Positions 9,981-18,917 of a stretch of DNA of 64,000 nucleotides are shown here, piece after piece. This DNA comes from Akkermansiaceae bacterium (lineage in GTDB: Bacteria; Verrucomicrobiota; Verrucomicrobiia; Verrucomicrobiales; Akkermansiaceae). Position 1 is the stretch's first letter; the number at the start of each line of letters is the position of its first letter. A program made the translations under genes and the position numbers. The DNA lies in contig JAPKCM010000022.1 of assembly GCA_028822935.1 (NCBI GenBank), forward strand, positions 1-64,000, written 5' to 3'. The notes beneath the pieces were generated by a model. The model ran no database searches and had not been told where the DNA came from. It saw nothing but the letters and a program-made list of their open reading frames with translations.

Positions 9981-10694
9981 ATGACCAAGCACAAGCTCGT
10001 TGCCCTAATTGCCCTGGCCCTGGGTCTGTCGGCAAGCGCTGACACAAAGAAGACGGGCAAACATTTGTTTATCCTCTCGGGTCAATCGAATATGACCGGG
10101 ACGGTGAAGGGAGCGTTCGCGGCTCGTGTTGCAGAGCGATTTGGCAAGGAGAATGCCGCCGTTGTGATCCGTATGAAATCGGGCCGCGGTATCCGCTTCT
10201 GGGTTGCCGACTACCGCCAGCCCACCGGGCGCGGTCTGACCGAAAAGAAGATGGGTTCCAATGGCATGGAATACAAACCCCTGATCGAAACCGCCTTGGC
10301 CGCAGCCAAAGATCAATCCTTCGATACGGTTGGGTTCATCTGGATGCAGGGTGAGTCGGACGCCAACAACCGCCTTTCCGAGGTTTACGAAGAAAGCTTT
10401 CTCAAATTGGTCAAACAGCTTGAAAAGGATCTGGATCGCGATGATCTCTACTTTGTGATCGGCCGGATCAATGACTACGCCCTAAGCAGGCCAGACAACG
10501 AGCACTGGCACCGTGTCCGAGAGACCCAGGTCAAGCTGGGTAAGACCCCGGGCAATGCCTGGATCGATACGGATGACCTCAATGGCGGCGATGTAAACAA
10601 GCCCGACGGTGATATCCATTTTCCCAGAGAAGGAGCCGTCATCCTTGGTCAGCGATTCGCCGACAAAGCCATCGAGCTAATCACCAAACCGTAG
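9981..10694 (+). CDS. Secreted SGNH esterase, sialate O-acetylesterase (SASA) domain
   Basis: The 237-residue product starts at ATG 9981, giving a signal peptide (MTKHKLVALIALALGLSASA). The longer frame from 9873 would overlap the previous gene heavily and lacks a secretion signal. Catalytic blocks of the SGNH/SASA family are present: nucleophile Ser in GQSNM, the QGESDA block, and an Asp-His pair in the C-terminal block GDIHFPREG. The family deacetylates carbohydrates such as sialic acids or xylan. It has a paralogue at 15317 in the same operon with the same LFILSGQSNM opening, so two esterases bracket the two larger genes. Confidence 0.85.
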   Translation: MTKHKLVALIALALGLSASADTKKTGKHLFILSGQSNMTGTVKGAFAARVAERFGKENAAVVIRMKSGRGIRFWVADYRQPTGRGLTEKKMGSNGMEYKPLIETALAAAKDQSFDTVGFIWMQGESDANNRLSEVYEESFLKLVKQLEKDLDRDDLYFVIGRINDYALSRPDNEHWHRVRETQVKLGKTPGNAWIDTDDLNGGDVNKPDGDIHFPREGAVILGQRFADKAIELITKP

Positions 10695-10756
10695 ACACTC
10701 GCTCAAACCGGTAAAACAAACCATTAACTGACGTCACATTAAAAGAACTTGCTGCC

Positions 10757-13366
10757 ATGAATAGATTTTCTCGGATTATTATCACCTTGTTTGTCCTCGC
10801 CAGCGCAGTCGTCGGGTCGTTGCCCGCGATGGGGCAGGATCAGGAGGGCTCGATCTCCGGCGACGAGATTGTCGCGCTGAACACTAAGCTGACCGAGGCC
10901 GGTGAGGCCGCGTCTTCAGCCAGAAAGAAACTCGCGATCCGGCGTGTGATCCGTGAGGTCGAGGCGCTGATCAAAGAGCATTCGTCCGCACCCAACCGCT
11001 TCGAAGTCTGGAGCATCCTCTACCGCAGTCAGCAGGTGCTGATCGGTCTGGATAACTCGACGGCGAATCGGAAAGCCTTTCTGGCGACCTGTGCAAAGCT
11101 CGCTGCCGCGCCGAACGAATACGCGGCACTGCGCCTCGACGCCGACCTCTTGCTGACGCAGGCCGAGTCGGCACGGCAAGGGGCGGACTCCCACGCCCGG
11201 TCCGATGCGCTTCGGCCCTTGGTCGAGCGCTACCTCGACACCGAGGTCGAAGGGAAGGTGATCCGGATCGCCATGGTGATGGCGCTGGAGTTCGGCAATA
11301 ACAAGCTGGTCAATGACCTGCGGAAAGTCATCGCCGAGCGCTTACCCGGCGATGCGGAAATGATCAAATTCCAACGCGACAAGCTCGCAGGTCAGGTCTT
11401 TGGCGCTCCGTTCGTGGGCACCTTTGAGCTGGCTGACAAAAGCGTGATTCGATTCCCGATGGACTATCTCGGGACGACCACCGCAGTCTATTTCTGGTCG
11501 AAGAATGACGCGGGTCTCGAAGACCTCAAGGAATTGGCCGAGGCCTGGAAAAAGGTGAGCGTAGATCCGGAGATTAGCGCTCCAGGCCGAATCCGTTTTG
11601 TGAGTATGAACGTGGATGATCTACCCGATGCGGGGGAGAGCATCCTCCGTGAACACGGGCTCGATTGGCCTGCACTGCGATTGCCAGGCGGGCGCGACCA
11701 CCAGATCTATAAGTCTTATGGCCGTCACGATCCCCGAGTGGTCACGATCAGTCCGACCGGTTACGCCGCGATCTTCATGAGTAGCAGCCGTCGCAGCAGG
11801 GGCTATGAGCGAAACCTGCCATCCATGCTCGCTCGTCAATGGGCTCAGGAAAAGCACTTCAGTCCGCTCATGGCGATGTTCGCGGGCGAGTTTCTGGTCA
11901 TGGACTCCCAAGGCGAGTTTGACCCCGCCGCGCCGCCGGAGTGGAAGGCGATCACGATAGACAAATTGCCCCGCAGTAGCGAATCAGTTCCGGAGGACAA
12001 GCTAGGTGCGATCCAGGCATGCTTCATCGCTCCGCCTGCGCGTTACGCCACCCCGTTTGCCGAGTTGGATGCGAACTACAAAAAGGCCGATGCTTTGTGC
12101 CGTGAGACGATCGCATCTCATCCGTCGGCCCCCGACCTCTGGGTCGTGCGAAACCGCCGCATCATCGCGTTGTTTGGTTTGTGGAAACTCAATGGTGAGT
12201 ATCAACATTTTGCAGACGCCGTCGAGGAAGCCAAAGTCGCGGTCGAGGCTGGCTACCCGCCCGGCACGGATGTGATCGCACGCTTCTGTCTGGCGAGGCA
12301 GTCACTTCGCAAGGCTGATATCGATCCTGAATCGGTGATCCGTGATTTTGTGAAGGCTGGCGGGCAGCTGGCAACCGGACCATTGCTCGCGGCCGCCGCG
12401 TTGCTCGCGCTGGATGTCGCCGATCGAAAGCTTCACGAAGAATACCGCCGTGCCTATCTGGACGAATTCGCCGATCATCCCGCGATGTGGACGGCGACCA
12501 ATTACTTTCTCGACCGCTATCAGCGCTACTGGATGTATCATCCGCCATTCACCGCTGGCTGGACCTACGGCCGGCGTCAGGGGTATTTCCTTGGGGCAGG
12601 GGAGCCGGAAGATGCGAAGCGCACCCTACAACTCGAGTTAAAAACGGTCGATGGCGATACCCTCCAATTTCCCAGGGACAGCGAAGGCAAATGGACCGTG
12701 ATTTCCTTCGTGGCGACCGCGGAAGACGGCTTTCTGTCCCGTTATGGCAGCTTTGCCAAGGAGCGGGCGATTGATAACGTCAATCTGTTAACCGCGGTGC
12801 TCAACGATGATGCGGAAGCGACGCGTAAGGCGCTAGAGGCGAAAAAATACCCTGACCCGTTCCCCACGATGCTCGTTCCCGGCGGGATGCAGAACCCGAT
12901 CGTGCGAAAGCTCGGTCTCGTCCCCGAAAAGAACAGACCGAATCTATTGTTCCTTCGACCCGATGGAAGTATCGCGCTCGCGGAGATGAACTATTCGAAG
13001 GGCGATTTAGTCCAGAACGTCATCGAATGTCATGACGAGAACGCGGTCGATGAAGCGCTGGCCCGGGGTGATCTCGAAGAGGCCAAGCGACTGGCTTTCG
13101 CACATGCGCCGGTTAAGCAGGTGCGCCCAGAGGACGCGCATAAGCACTGGAAACCCAAAAAGATCACCATCCCGCACCTGCGCAGCCGGGCCAAGATCTA
13201 TCTGGCGATGGGAGATCTGAAGGCCGCCGCTGCCGACGCCGAGGAGGTCTACCTGGCAGTGAACATCAAGGCCGGTTATATCAGTATGCGGACGGACAAA
13301 TTGGCACAGATCGAAGCACTCAAAGCAACTATTCTCACCGCCCTGAAAGAGGCAGAGTCAAAGTAG
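10757..13366 (+). CDS. Secreted tandem thioredoxin-fold protein lacking cysteine motifs
   Basis: The 869-residue product has a signal peptide (about residues 1-26, ending SLPAMGQ). A helical region comes first, then a TlpA/redoxin-like fold at roughly residues 205-345 (TTTAVYFWSKNDAGLEDLKEL, later VVTISPTGYAAIF). A second one lies at roughly 620-760 (WTVISFVATAEDGFL, later NLLFLRPDGSI). In both, the position of the usual CxxC motif holds non-cysteine residues, so thiol redox chemistry is unlikely. TPR-like helices separate and follow the folds. A 62 bp gap precedes the gene. Similar large TlpA-like proteins occur in Planctomycetota and Verrucomicrobiota without assigned function. Confidence 0.7.
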   Translation: MNRFSRIIITLFVLASAVVGSLPAMGQDQEGSISGDEIVALNTKLTEAGEAASSARKKLAIRRVIREVEALIKEHSSAPNRFEVWSILYRSQQVLIGLDNSTANRKAFLATCAKLAAAPNEYAALRLDADLLLTQAESARQGADSHARSDALRPLVERYLDTEVEGKVIRIAMVMALEFGNNKLVNDLRKVIAERLPGDAEMIKFQRDKLAGQVFGAPFVGTFELADKSVIRFPMDYLGTTTAVYFWSKNDAGLEDLKELAEAWKKVSVDPEISAPGRIRFVSMNVDDLPDAGESILREHGLDWPALRLPGGRDHQIYKSYGRHDPRVVTISPTGYAAIFMSSSRRSRGYERNLPSMLARQWAQEKHFSPLMAMFAGEFLVMDSQGEFDPAAPPEWKAITIDKLPRSSESVPEDKLGAIQACFIAPPARYATPFAELDANYKKADALCRETIASHPSAPDLWVVRNRRIIALFGLWKLNGEYQHFADAVEEAKVAVEAGYPPGTDVIARFCLARQSLRKADIDPESVIRDFVKAGGQLATGPLLAAAALLALDVADRKLHEEYRRAYLDEFADHPAMWTATNYFLDRYQRYWMYHPPFTAGWTYGRRQGYFLGAGEPEDAKRTLQLELKTVDGDTLQFPRDSEGKWTVISFVATAEDGFLSRYGSFAKERAIDNVNLLTAVLNDDAEATRKALEAKKYPDPFPTMLVPGGMQNPIVRKLGLVPEKNRPNLLFLRPDGSIALAEMNYSKGDLVQNVIECHDENAVDEALARGDLEEAKRLAFAHAPVKQVRPEDAHKHWKPKKITIPHLRSRAKIYLAMGDLKAAAADAEEVYLAVNIKAGYISMRTDKLAQIEALKATILTALKEAESK

Positions 13367-13388
13367 TTTACCAACAAGAGAGAGAAAG

Positions 13389-15311
13389 ATGATGAACAAA
13401 CGAACACACTTCAACATATTGGGTTGTCTGATAGCGGCCTTGATCGGCCTGAGCCAGAATTCTATCGCGGCTAAAAAGCCCGAGGCGCTGAGTCCGAAGG
13501 GCGAAGAGCTTCTGGCCACCTATTCGGCCACACTCGACTCGCTCAAGAAAGAGATCGCGGCGGCCATTCCCAAAATGGATGAAGCCGCGAGTAAGGCCTA
13601 CTTCGCCGCCCACGGCGAGATTGCCAAACTGCCGAAATTGCCGAACCCCAATGGCCTGAAAATGGCACCGGTGTCCTTCTGTGGCGGCAATCCGGCCTAT
13701 GCTGAAGCGCAAGCCAAGGCCTTGCTCGCCGCAAGGGAGGTGCTGAAAGAGGTGGGGCCATTCTTGGGAGGTGAGGAGATGCACGCCAAGCTCGCCAAGT
13801 GCGCCCTCCTGAAAGCCGGTGCTCGTGAGATGGCTGCCTTTGCCAGCCTGGGCGACGAGGAGAAGTCTTATGTCGGTGCGCTTCTCAACGACGACCAGTT
13901 GATCGTCGAGGTCATGGAGCTGGGCGGCGCCTACGAGAACAAATACGGTCAGGCGATCCGTAACTTCAAGGCCATCCAGAAGGCCAGTAAGAATGCGACG
14001 GAGAAGGACTTCTTTCGCCTCTGGGCACTGGCCAGTTCGCTGGAGCACCCTGATGGAAACCATGTGCCTGAAGGAAAGACGGCCCCGGAAGCCATCGTGG
14101 CGTTTTACCTGAACTATGAAAAAGCCTGCCTCAATGGTGAACTCGATCCTGCCTTTCCCACCCTAACCGCTTGGAACTGCCGCTTTATTTTTCCGTTTCG
14201 CCCCCTTGAATCGATGATTTGGATGAGGAAGATGGTGCGCAATTTCCGGCCCGATCATATGGGCTTGGATTACAAGTGGCGCTACTGCCGCATCACCAAG
14301 ACCGATGTTCCCTACACGTCGAATGTTCCGAGGCCAGTCCGTCCTGATCTGAATCTCTTGAGCATGCAGGATTACTTCCTCGAGGGGGGAATCTGTGGCC
14401 CACGGGCCTTTACCGGCAGAGCCGCGACCCACGCTTTTGGCATTCCCTCTCGTCCCGCTCCGCAAACCGGGCATGCTGCGATCAGTCATTGGACGCCAGG
14501 TGGATGGGTGACCGTTTTTGGTGCGCATTGGACCTTCAATCATTTTCGGGGGCAGTGTGGTCTCGACTTCGAATTGGAATCTCGGGCGCGCAGCGTGCCG
14601 GAGGAGTATGCTCAGGTGCACCGTGCGAATTGGCTGGGTGATGCCTTCGGTGAACCAATCGTCGCTCGCATGCAGTTCGGTGTCGGGGGAGGGCTCTGGA
14701 AATCATTGGCCCACTACAAGAAGCTGGCCATCGTCGAGGACGCTGAACTGATAGAGCTCGAGTCCGTCGGCGCCGAGTTTGCTGAATCAAATGAAGCTGC
14801 GATCTCCCCCAATTCGGATTGGGAGGAAGACGACGGCACCCCTGAAGAGGAGGCGAACAAGTTTCCACAGGTGGAACTGACGGCCGCGGACACGACCATC
14901 ACCACGGATGAGAACGGCGTCATCACCATTCCCGTTGCCGCCTGCTCCAAGCCGGAGAGCACCGAGAAAATCCGATTCATGAAAAGCTATGACGATCAGT
15001 TTGTGCAACTGCACTACAATCTGGCGGGGAATCGCCCCGAGCTACGATCCTATACGGTCAATCTTCCCGAGGCTGGAAAATACTATTTTACCGCTGGTGT
15101 GTGCACCGTCACTGTGGATAGGTCCTTCACGATCCGAGCCAACAGACGCAATATTCACGAAGTTAAGGCGCCGTTAACCCTCGGCGATTGGATGGAAACC
15201 GTGCCAGTGCCTATGGAGTTCAAGGCTGGAAGAAACAAGCTACAGCTCACTCTGAGAGCTCCCAACAAAGGGATCAGTATTAAGTGCTTCACGCTCACCC
15301 CGATCAAGTAA
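13389..15311 (+). CDS. Secreted transglutaminase-like protein
   Basis: The 640-residue product has a signal peptide (MMNKRTHFNILGCLIAALIG..., cleaved near NSIAA). A central block looks like a papain/transglutaminase-type catalytic core: GGICGPRAF with the presumed nucleophile Cys, then FGIPSRPAPQTGHAA with the presumed His, then HWTPGGWVTVFGAHW. I recognise this GGICG...GIP...Q.GHAA...WTPGGW pattern as a conserved signature, but I cannot name its reaction. The C-terminal third is beta-rich and acidic, perhaps a carbohydrate-binding sandwich. It lies 22 bp after the thioredoxin-fold gene and 5 bp before the second SASA esterase, so it belongs to the operon. Confidence 0.65.
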   Translation: MMNKRTHFNILGCLIAALIGLSQNSIAAKKPEALSPKGEELLATYSATLDSLKKEIAAAIPKMDEAASKAYFAAHGEIAKLPKLPNPNGLKMAPVSFCGGNPAYAEAQAKALLAAREVLKEVGPFLGGEEMHAKLAKCALLKAGAREMAAFASLGDEEKSYVGALLNDDQLIVEVMELGGAYENKYGQAIRNFKAIQKASKNATEKDFFRLWALASSLEHPDGNHVPEGKTAPEAIVAFYLNYEKACLNGELDPAFPTLTAWNCRFIFPFRPLESMIWMRKMVRNFRPDHMGLDYKWRYCRITKTDVPYTSNVPRPVRPDLNLLSMQDYFLEGGICGPRAFTGRAATHAFGIPSRPAPQTGHAAISHWTPGGWVTVFGAHWTFNHFRGQCGLDFELESRARSVPEEYAQVHRANWLGDAFGEPIVARMQFGVGGGLWKSLAHYKKLAIVEDAELIELESVGAEFAESNEAAISPNSDWEEDDGTPEEEANKFPQVELTAADTTITTDENGVITIPVAACSKPESTEKIRFMKSYDDQFVQLHYNLAGNRPELRSYTVNLPEAGKYYFTAGVCTVTVDRSFTIRANRRNIHEVKAPLTLGDWMETVPVPMEFKAGRNKLQLTLRAPNKGISIKCFTLTPIK

Positions 15312-15316
15312 AACGG

Positions 15317-16036
15317 ATGAAATTGATCACTGCCGCAGTATGGATGCTACTGACCTTGACACCCGCCATCACTATGGCGGGTGGCAAGCACTTGTTCATC
15401 CTCTCAGGCCAGTCGAACATGGCCGGAATGAAGCTGGAAGTGTCATTCACACCCGCTGTCACCAAGGCGTTTGGCAAAGAAAACATCATCGTCACTAAGA
15501 GCGCCTACAGCGGGGCGTCGATCCGCAGTTGGGCGAAGTCGAACCACGAATTTCCTCCTCCAACAACAGGCCGTGTGCCCAAGGTGAGGGGCCATTTTTA
15601 CGAGACGCTGATCACCTCGGTGAAGGCCGCCATCAAGGACCAGTTGCTTAAGACCGTCACCTTCGTCTGGATGCAGGGTGAATCGGACCTCAACAACACC
15701 GCCTACGACGCCTACCTTAAGGAGCTGCTCGAACAGTTGCAGACCGATCTGGCCTTCAAGAAGATCAACCTTGTCATCGGACGGATCAGCGACGCCGGAC
15801 TTGATGTTCAGAAGAGGCTGAAGGGGCGTTTGACCATCCGCCGGATTCAGCAAGAGTTCGCCGAGGCCCATCCACGAGGAGCTTGGGTCGATACCGATGA
15901 TTTGAATGATCGCAAGGTGGAGGACACGGTGGTCAACGATCTTCACTACACGAGGGAAGGATATTTGACTCTGGGAGCCCGGTTTGCAGAGAAGGCGATC
16001 GCTTTGATCAAGAGCCCGGTCAAGGAGGGGGAGTGA
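15317..16036 (+). CDS. Secreted SGNH esterase, second SASA copy in the operon
   Basis: The 239-residue product starts at ATG 15317, five bases after the previous stop; the frame from 15284 would overlap it. The signal peptide is MKLITAAVWMLLTLTPAITMA. Catalytic blocks are GQSNMAG (nucleophile Ser), MQGESDLNN, and NDLHYTREGY with the Asp-His pair. It is a clear paralogue of the product at 9981. The pairing suggests two acetylated substrates or positions handled by one operon. It is the last gene of the plus-strand run and is followed by a structured region. Confidence 0.85.
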   Translation: MKLITAAVWMLLTLTPAITMAGGKHLFILSGQSNMAGMKLEVSFTPAVTKAFGKENIIVTKSAYSGASIRSWAKSNHEFPPPTTGRVPKVRGHFYETLITSVKAAIKDQLLKTVTFVWMQGESDLNNTAYDAYLKELLEQLQTDLAFKKINLVIGRISDAGLDVQKRLKGRLTIRRIQQEFAEAHPRGAWVDTDDLNDRKVEDTVVNDLHYTREGYLTLGARFAEKAIALIKSPVKEGE

Positions 16037-16060
16037 TCCTTCGATTCAAATATGAATAGG

Positions 16061-16140
16061 GAACCCTCGGCTGGCGAGGGGTTCTGTAGCGAGTGAGCTA
16101 GCGACCCTGCAATCAGGGATGACCGAGGGCCATCCTTTTT
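16061..16140 (+). terminator. Multi-hairpin terminator-like structure after the plus-strand operon
   Basis: Beginning 24 bases after the last stop are three inverted repeats: GAACCCTCG/CGAGGGGTTC (16061-16069 with 16075-16084), a TAGC/GCTA stem, and CCCTG/CAGGG (16105-16109 with 16114-16118). CCCTCGG near 16064 can also pair with CCGAGGG at 16123-16129, which is followed by five T at 16136-16140. The alternative pairing could make this a terminator or a small structured RNA. Pairing was judged by eye. Confidence 0.4.
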
Positions 16141-16569
16141 CGGCAGTATCTTCCTAAGATCCCGAATAATTCTCTAGATTGCAATGATAGGAGCCTTCGA
16201 GATTGATCATCAGAGCAACACGCCTCTGTTTGGTCATTGAGGCTAGCGATTTTCTTAATCTCTTGCTGTCCGCTGTGATCGAACAAACGATGGACACGAA
16301 CAATGACTTGTTGGCGTGGTGCGGCCCCTTGAACCAATCATTCCCGACCACTCCGTGTGCCGCCCTCTGAAGTTCCTTCTCATAAAATGTTCCAAGGAGG
16401 GTTTTCCAAGGAGGGCGCGGTTAAGCTCTCGCTGGAAGGGGGCTGGTTAGAGGAAGGATTTTAGCTGACAATGGGAGAACTCCTCTGCGCCACCGTGTCT
16501 CGTTTAGGAGAGCCATGTCTTCGAATTCCGGTTTGTCTCTTCAAGGTAAAGGGCTTACCCTAGAATTAG
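16141..16569. other. Gap with a 12-base direct repeat, no gene recognised
   Basis: I see no convincing gene in these 430 bases; short minus-strand frames of 65-74 codons show no recognisable motif. A perfect direct repeat TTCCAAGGAGGG occurs at 16390-16401 and 16404-16415 (14 bp period). It could be an operator for the downstream haloperoxidase gene, or chance. Confidence 0.3.
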
Positions 16570-18606
16570 ATGCAGATGAGCGAGCGTCCTTCTACAAGTC
16601 AAATGATGATTTCATTGATTGTCTTGCTTGGGGCATCCTCCATCGCTCTTGCCGAGACCGTTGCACGAAAGTGGAATGAAGAGAACCTTGCCGCAATCCG
16701 GCTCGACTTCCCCGCACCCACCGTTCACGCCCGTAATCTCTTCCATCTCTCCGCTGCGATGTGGGACGCCTGGGCTGCTTACGACCCCGCCACCATCGGC
16801 TATCTTCATAATGAACCTGCCCTCGTTCCGGACGGATCCACCCTTGCAGAAGCTCGTGAGGAAGCGATCAGCTTCGCTGCCTGCCGCCTCTTGAAACATC
16901 GCTATGCCCTTTCAGTAAATGCCAACACCACCCTGCCTGCCCTCAATGACCTCATGACAGCACTGGGATATAACGGCGCCGAAACCTCCACAGTCGGCGA
17001 ATCACCTGCTGCCGTCGGAAACCGGATTGCGGCCGCCATCATCAACTACGGAGCAGGAGACGGGGCTAACGAAAGCACTGCTCCCGGTTACACCGACGAC
17101 ACCGGATATTCCTCGCAAAACTCACCTCTGATTCTCAGCACCAACGACACAGCATCACAATATCCGAACGGATGGTCGGATCTCAACCGATGGCAACCTC
17201 TGGCCTTCAGCGTGGCTTTCACCCAAAACGGACAGATTGCCGCAAAAGTCCAAAAATTTGTCAGCCCCCACTGGGGAAGGGTGAAAGGCTTTGGCCTTTA
17301 TTCTTTCGACCAAACAACCGAGGGCCTCTTCTTCGATCCCGGTGCCCCCCCCAAACTTGGCGGAACGAGAGATCTCGCATACAAGAACAACGCCGTCGAG
17401 GTTCTGGAATACTCCGCACTCCTCGACCCAGCCGATCCCGCAACGATCAATCTCTCCCCTTCAGCCCGGGGAAACAATCCGCTCGGCACCAACGACGGAA
17501 TCGGTCATCCCATCAATCCAGTCACGGGAGTTTTCTATCCTGACAATATTGTCCGACATGCCGACTTTGGCCGCTGCGCCGCAGAGTATTGGGCCGATGG
17601 GCCGGAGTCGGAAACCCCGCCGGGACACTGGAATGTCGTCGCAAATAAGGTCACCGATGCCATTCTGGCAGACCCCTCGCTTGCGCTCCGAATTTCCAAG
17701 ACCGGCCCCGTAGTGGAGACTCTGGAATGGGAGTTAAAACTTTACCTCGCCCTCAACGCTGCTCTTCACAACACCGCCGTTGCGGTCTGGGGAGTGAAGG
17801 AGCACTACGACTACGTTCGCCCCATTTCGGCGATCCGATTCCTCGGACGACGCGGCGACCTGCCCCTCGTCCCCGGGTTGGTGGAGCGGGTGACCTCCGC
17901 TACTGCTAGTACCTACCACAGCCACCTTTCCTTCTACCTTGGCGCAATCGCCGTCTACACATGGCCAGGCGAACCGGACGACCCGGAAGCCGAAGCAGGC
18001 GGTCGCGCATGGATCCTGGCCGAGGCATGGCTACCCTACCAAAGAGACGCCTTTGTGACCCCGGCCTTCGCCGGATACGTTTCTGGCCACTCGGCCTTCA
18101 GTCGGGCTGCTGCCGAAGTCATGACCCTGATCACCGGCACCCCTTATTTTCCCGGAGGGATTTTTTCCTACACCATTCCGGCAGGCGGCCTTCGATTCGA
18201 AGCAGGCCCGACCAACGATATTTCCCTGCAATGGGCCACCTATTACGATGCGGCCGACGAAGCAGGAGAATCACGACTCTACGGCGGGATTCATGTCTCT
18301 CCTGATGATGGACCGGGCCGGATCATGGGCTCCGAAATCGGACAAAGCGCCTTCGCTCACGCCCAAAAGTTCTGGGACGGTTCCATTATTAAAAATACTG
18401 CCATCACCCTCGCCTCAAATGGCGAAGTGATTTGCCAAACCGTCCCCGGATATCACTACACTCTGGAAAGTGGCATCGACCTGGGCTCTTTCCCCGTCAT
18501 CGAAGCCACTCCCGGTATCGCTACAGGCCATCTCGAGACCTTGGTCGTCCCCATTACTGATCCCAGTCGATTCTTTCGGATGAGAATCATTGCTCCGCAG
18601 CGGTAA
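16570..18606 (+). CDS. Secreted vanadium-haloperoxidase/PAP2-type enzyme
   Basis: The 678-residue product has a signal peptide (cleavage near SIALAET; the start may be ATG 16570 or 16576). The full vanadate/phosphate-binding signature is present: KEHYDYVRP (K410, R417-P418), SGH (S505-H507) and SRLYGGIHVSPDD (R569, H575, D579). This matches the KX6RP - SGH - SRX5HX3D pattern shared by vanadium haloperoxidases and class A acid phosphatases. The size and the N-terminal helical region (WNEENLAAIRLDFPAPTVHAR) fit the bacterial vanadium-dependent haloperoxidase family, although halide oxidation has not been shown for most members. The last 70 residues form an extra C-terminal module (YTLESGIDLG... 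FFRMRI) like that of the LTD proteins in this window. Confidence 0.85.
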   Translation: MQMSERPSTSQMMISLIVLLGASSIALAETVARKWNEENLAAIRLDFPAPTVHARNLFHLSAAMWDAWAAYDPATIGYLHNEPALVPDGSTLAEAREEAISFAACRLLKHRYALSVNANTTLPALNDLMTALGYNGAETSTVGESPAAVGNRIAAAIINYGAGDGANESTAPGYTDDTGYSSQNSPLILSTNDTASQYPNGWSDLNRWQPLAFSVAFTQNGQIAAKVQKFVSPHWGRVKGFGLYSFDQTTEGLFFDPGAPPKLGGTRDLAYKNNAVEVLEYSALLDPADPATINLSPSARGNNPLGTNDGIGHPINPVTGVFYPDNIVRHADFGRCAAEYWADGPESETPPGHWNVVANKVTDAILADPSLALRISKTGPVVETLEWELKLYLALNAALHNTAVAVWGVKEHYDYVRPISAIRFLGRRGDLPLVPGLVERVTSATASTYHSHLSFYLGAIAVYTWPGEPDDPEAEAGGRAWILAEAWLPYQRDAFVTPAFAGYVSGHSAFSRAAAEVMTLITGTPYFPGGIFSYTIPAGGLRFEAGPTNDISLQWATYYDAADEAGESRLYGGIHVSPDDGPGRIMGSEIGQSAFAHAQKFWDGSIIKNTAITLASNGEVICQTVPGYHYTLESGIDLGSFPVIEATPGIATGHLETLVVPITDPSRFFRMRIIAPQR

Positions 18607-18849
18607 CCTCAAGATATCTAGCAGTCTATATCTCTTCGGCCTCTGCATTCTTTGCTTCCTGATTGCCTTTTCTAGGCCATCTGGGAAGAGCAGTTGGCTC
18701 TTTCTACCTCCGCAGCGGTTGAAGCTGATAAACCTAAGTCCCCCAGAGTGCGGGGTCGGTTGCCAGACTCTTCGGCATGAGCGCTGAAACGAGCTCTCTT
18801 GCCCGCTCTTTAAAAGTCGAAAGTGGTGTTACCGCCAACAGCCACAGAA

Positions 18850-18879
18850 AAGAGCCAGCGCCTCGCGGCACCGGCTCTT
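18850..18879 (-). terminator. Rho-independent terminator of the PEP-CTERM gene
   Basis: AAGAGCC (18850-18856) pairs with GGCTCTT (18873-18879), and on the minus strand the stem runs into TTTT. It lies about 40 bases past the stop of the minus-strand PEP-CTERM gene. The remaining bases of the 311 bp convergent gap (18607-18917) show no recognisable gene. Confidence 0.65.
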
Positions 18880-18917
18880 CAGAAGTCTTGGTATGCGACT
18901 TGTCCTGACTATCGCTA

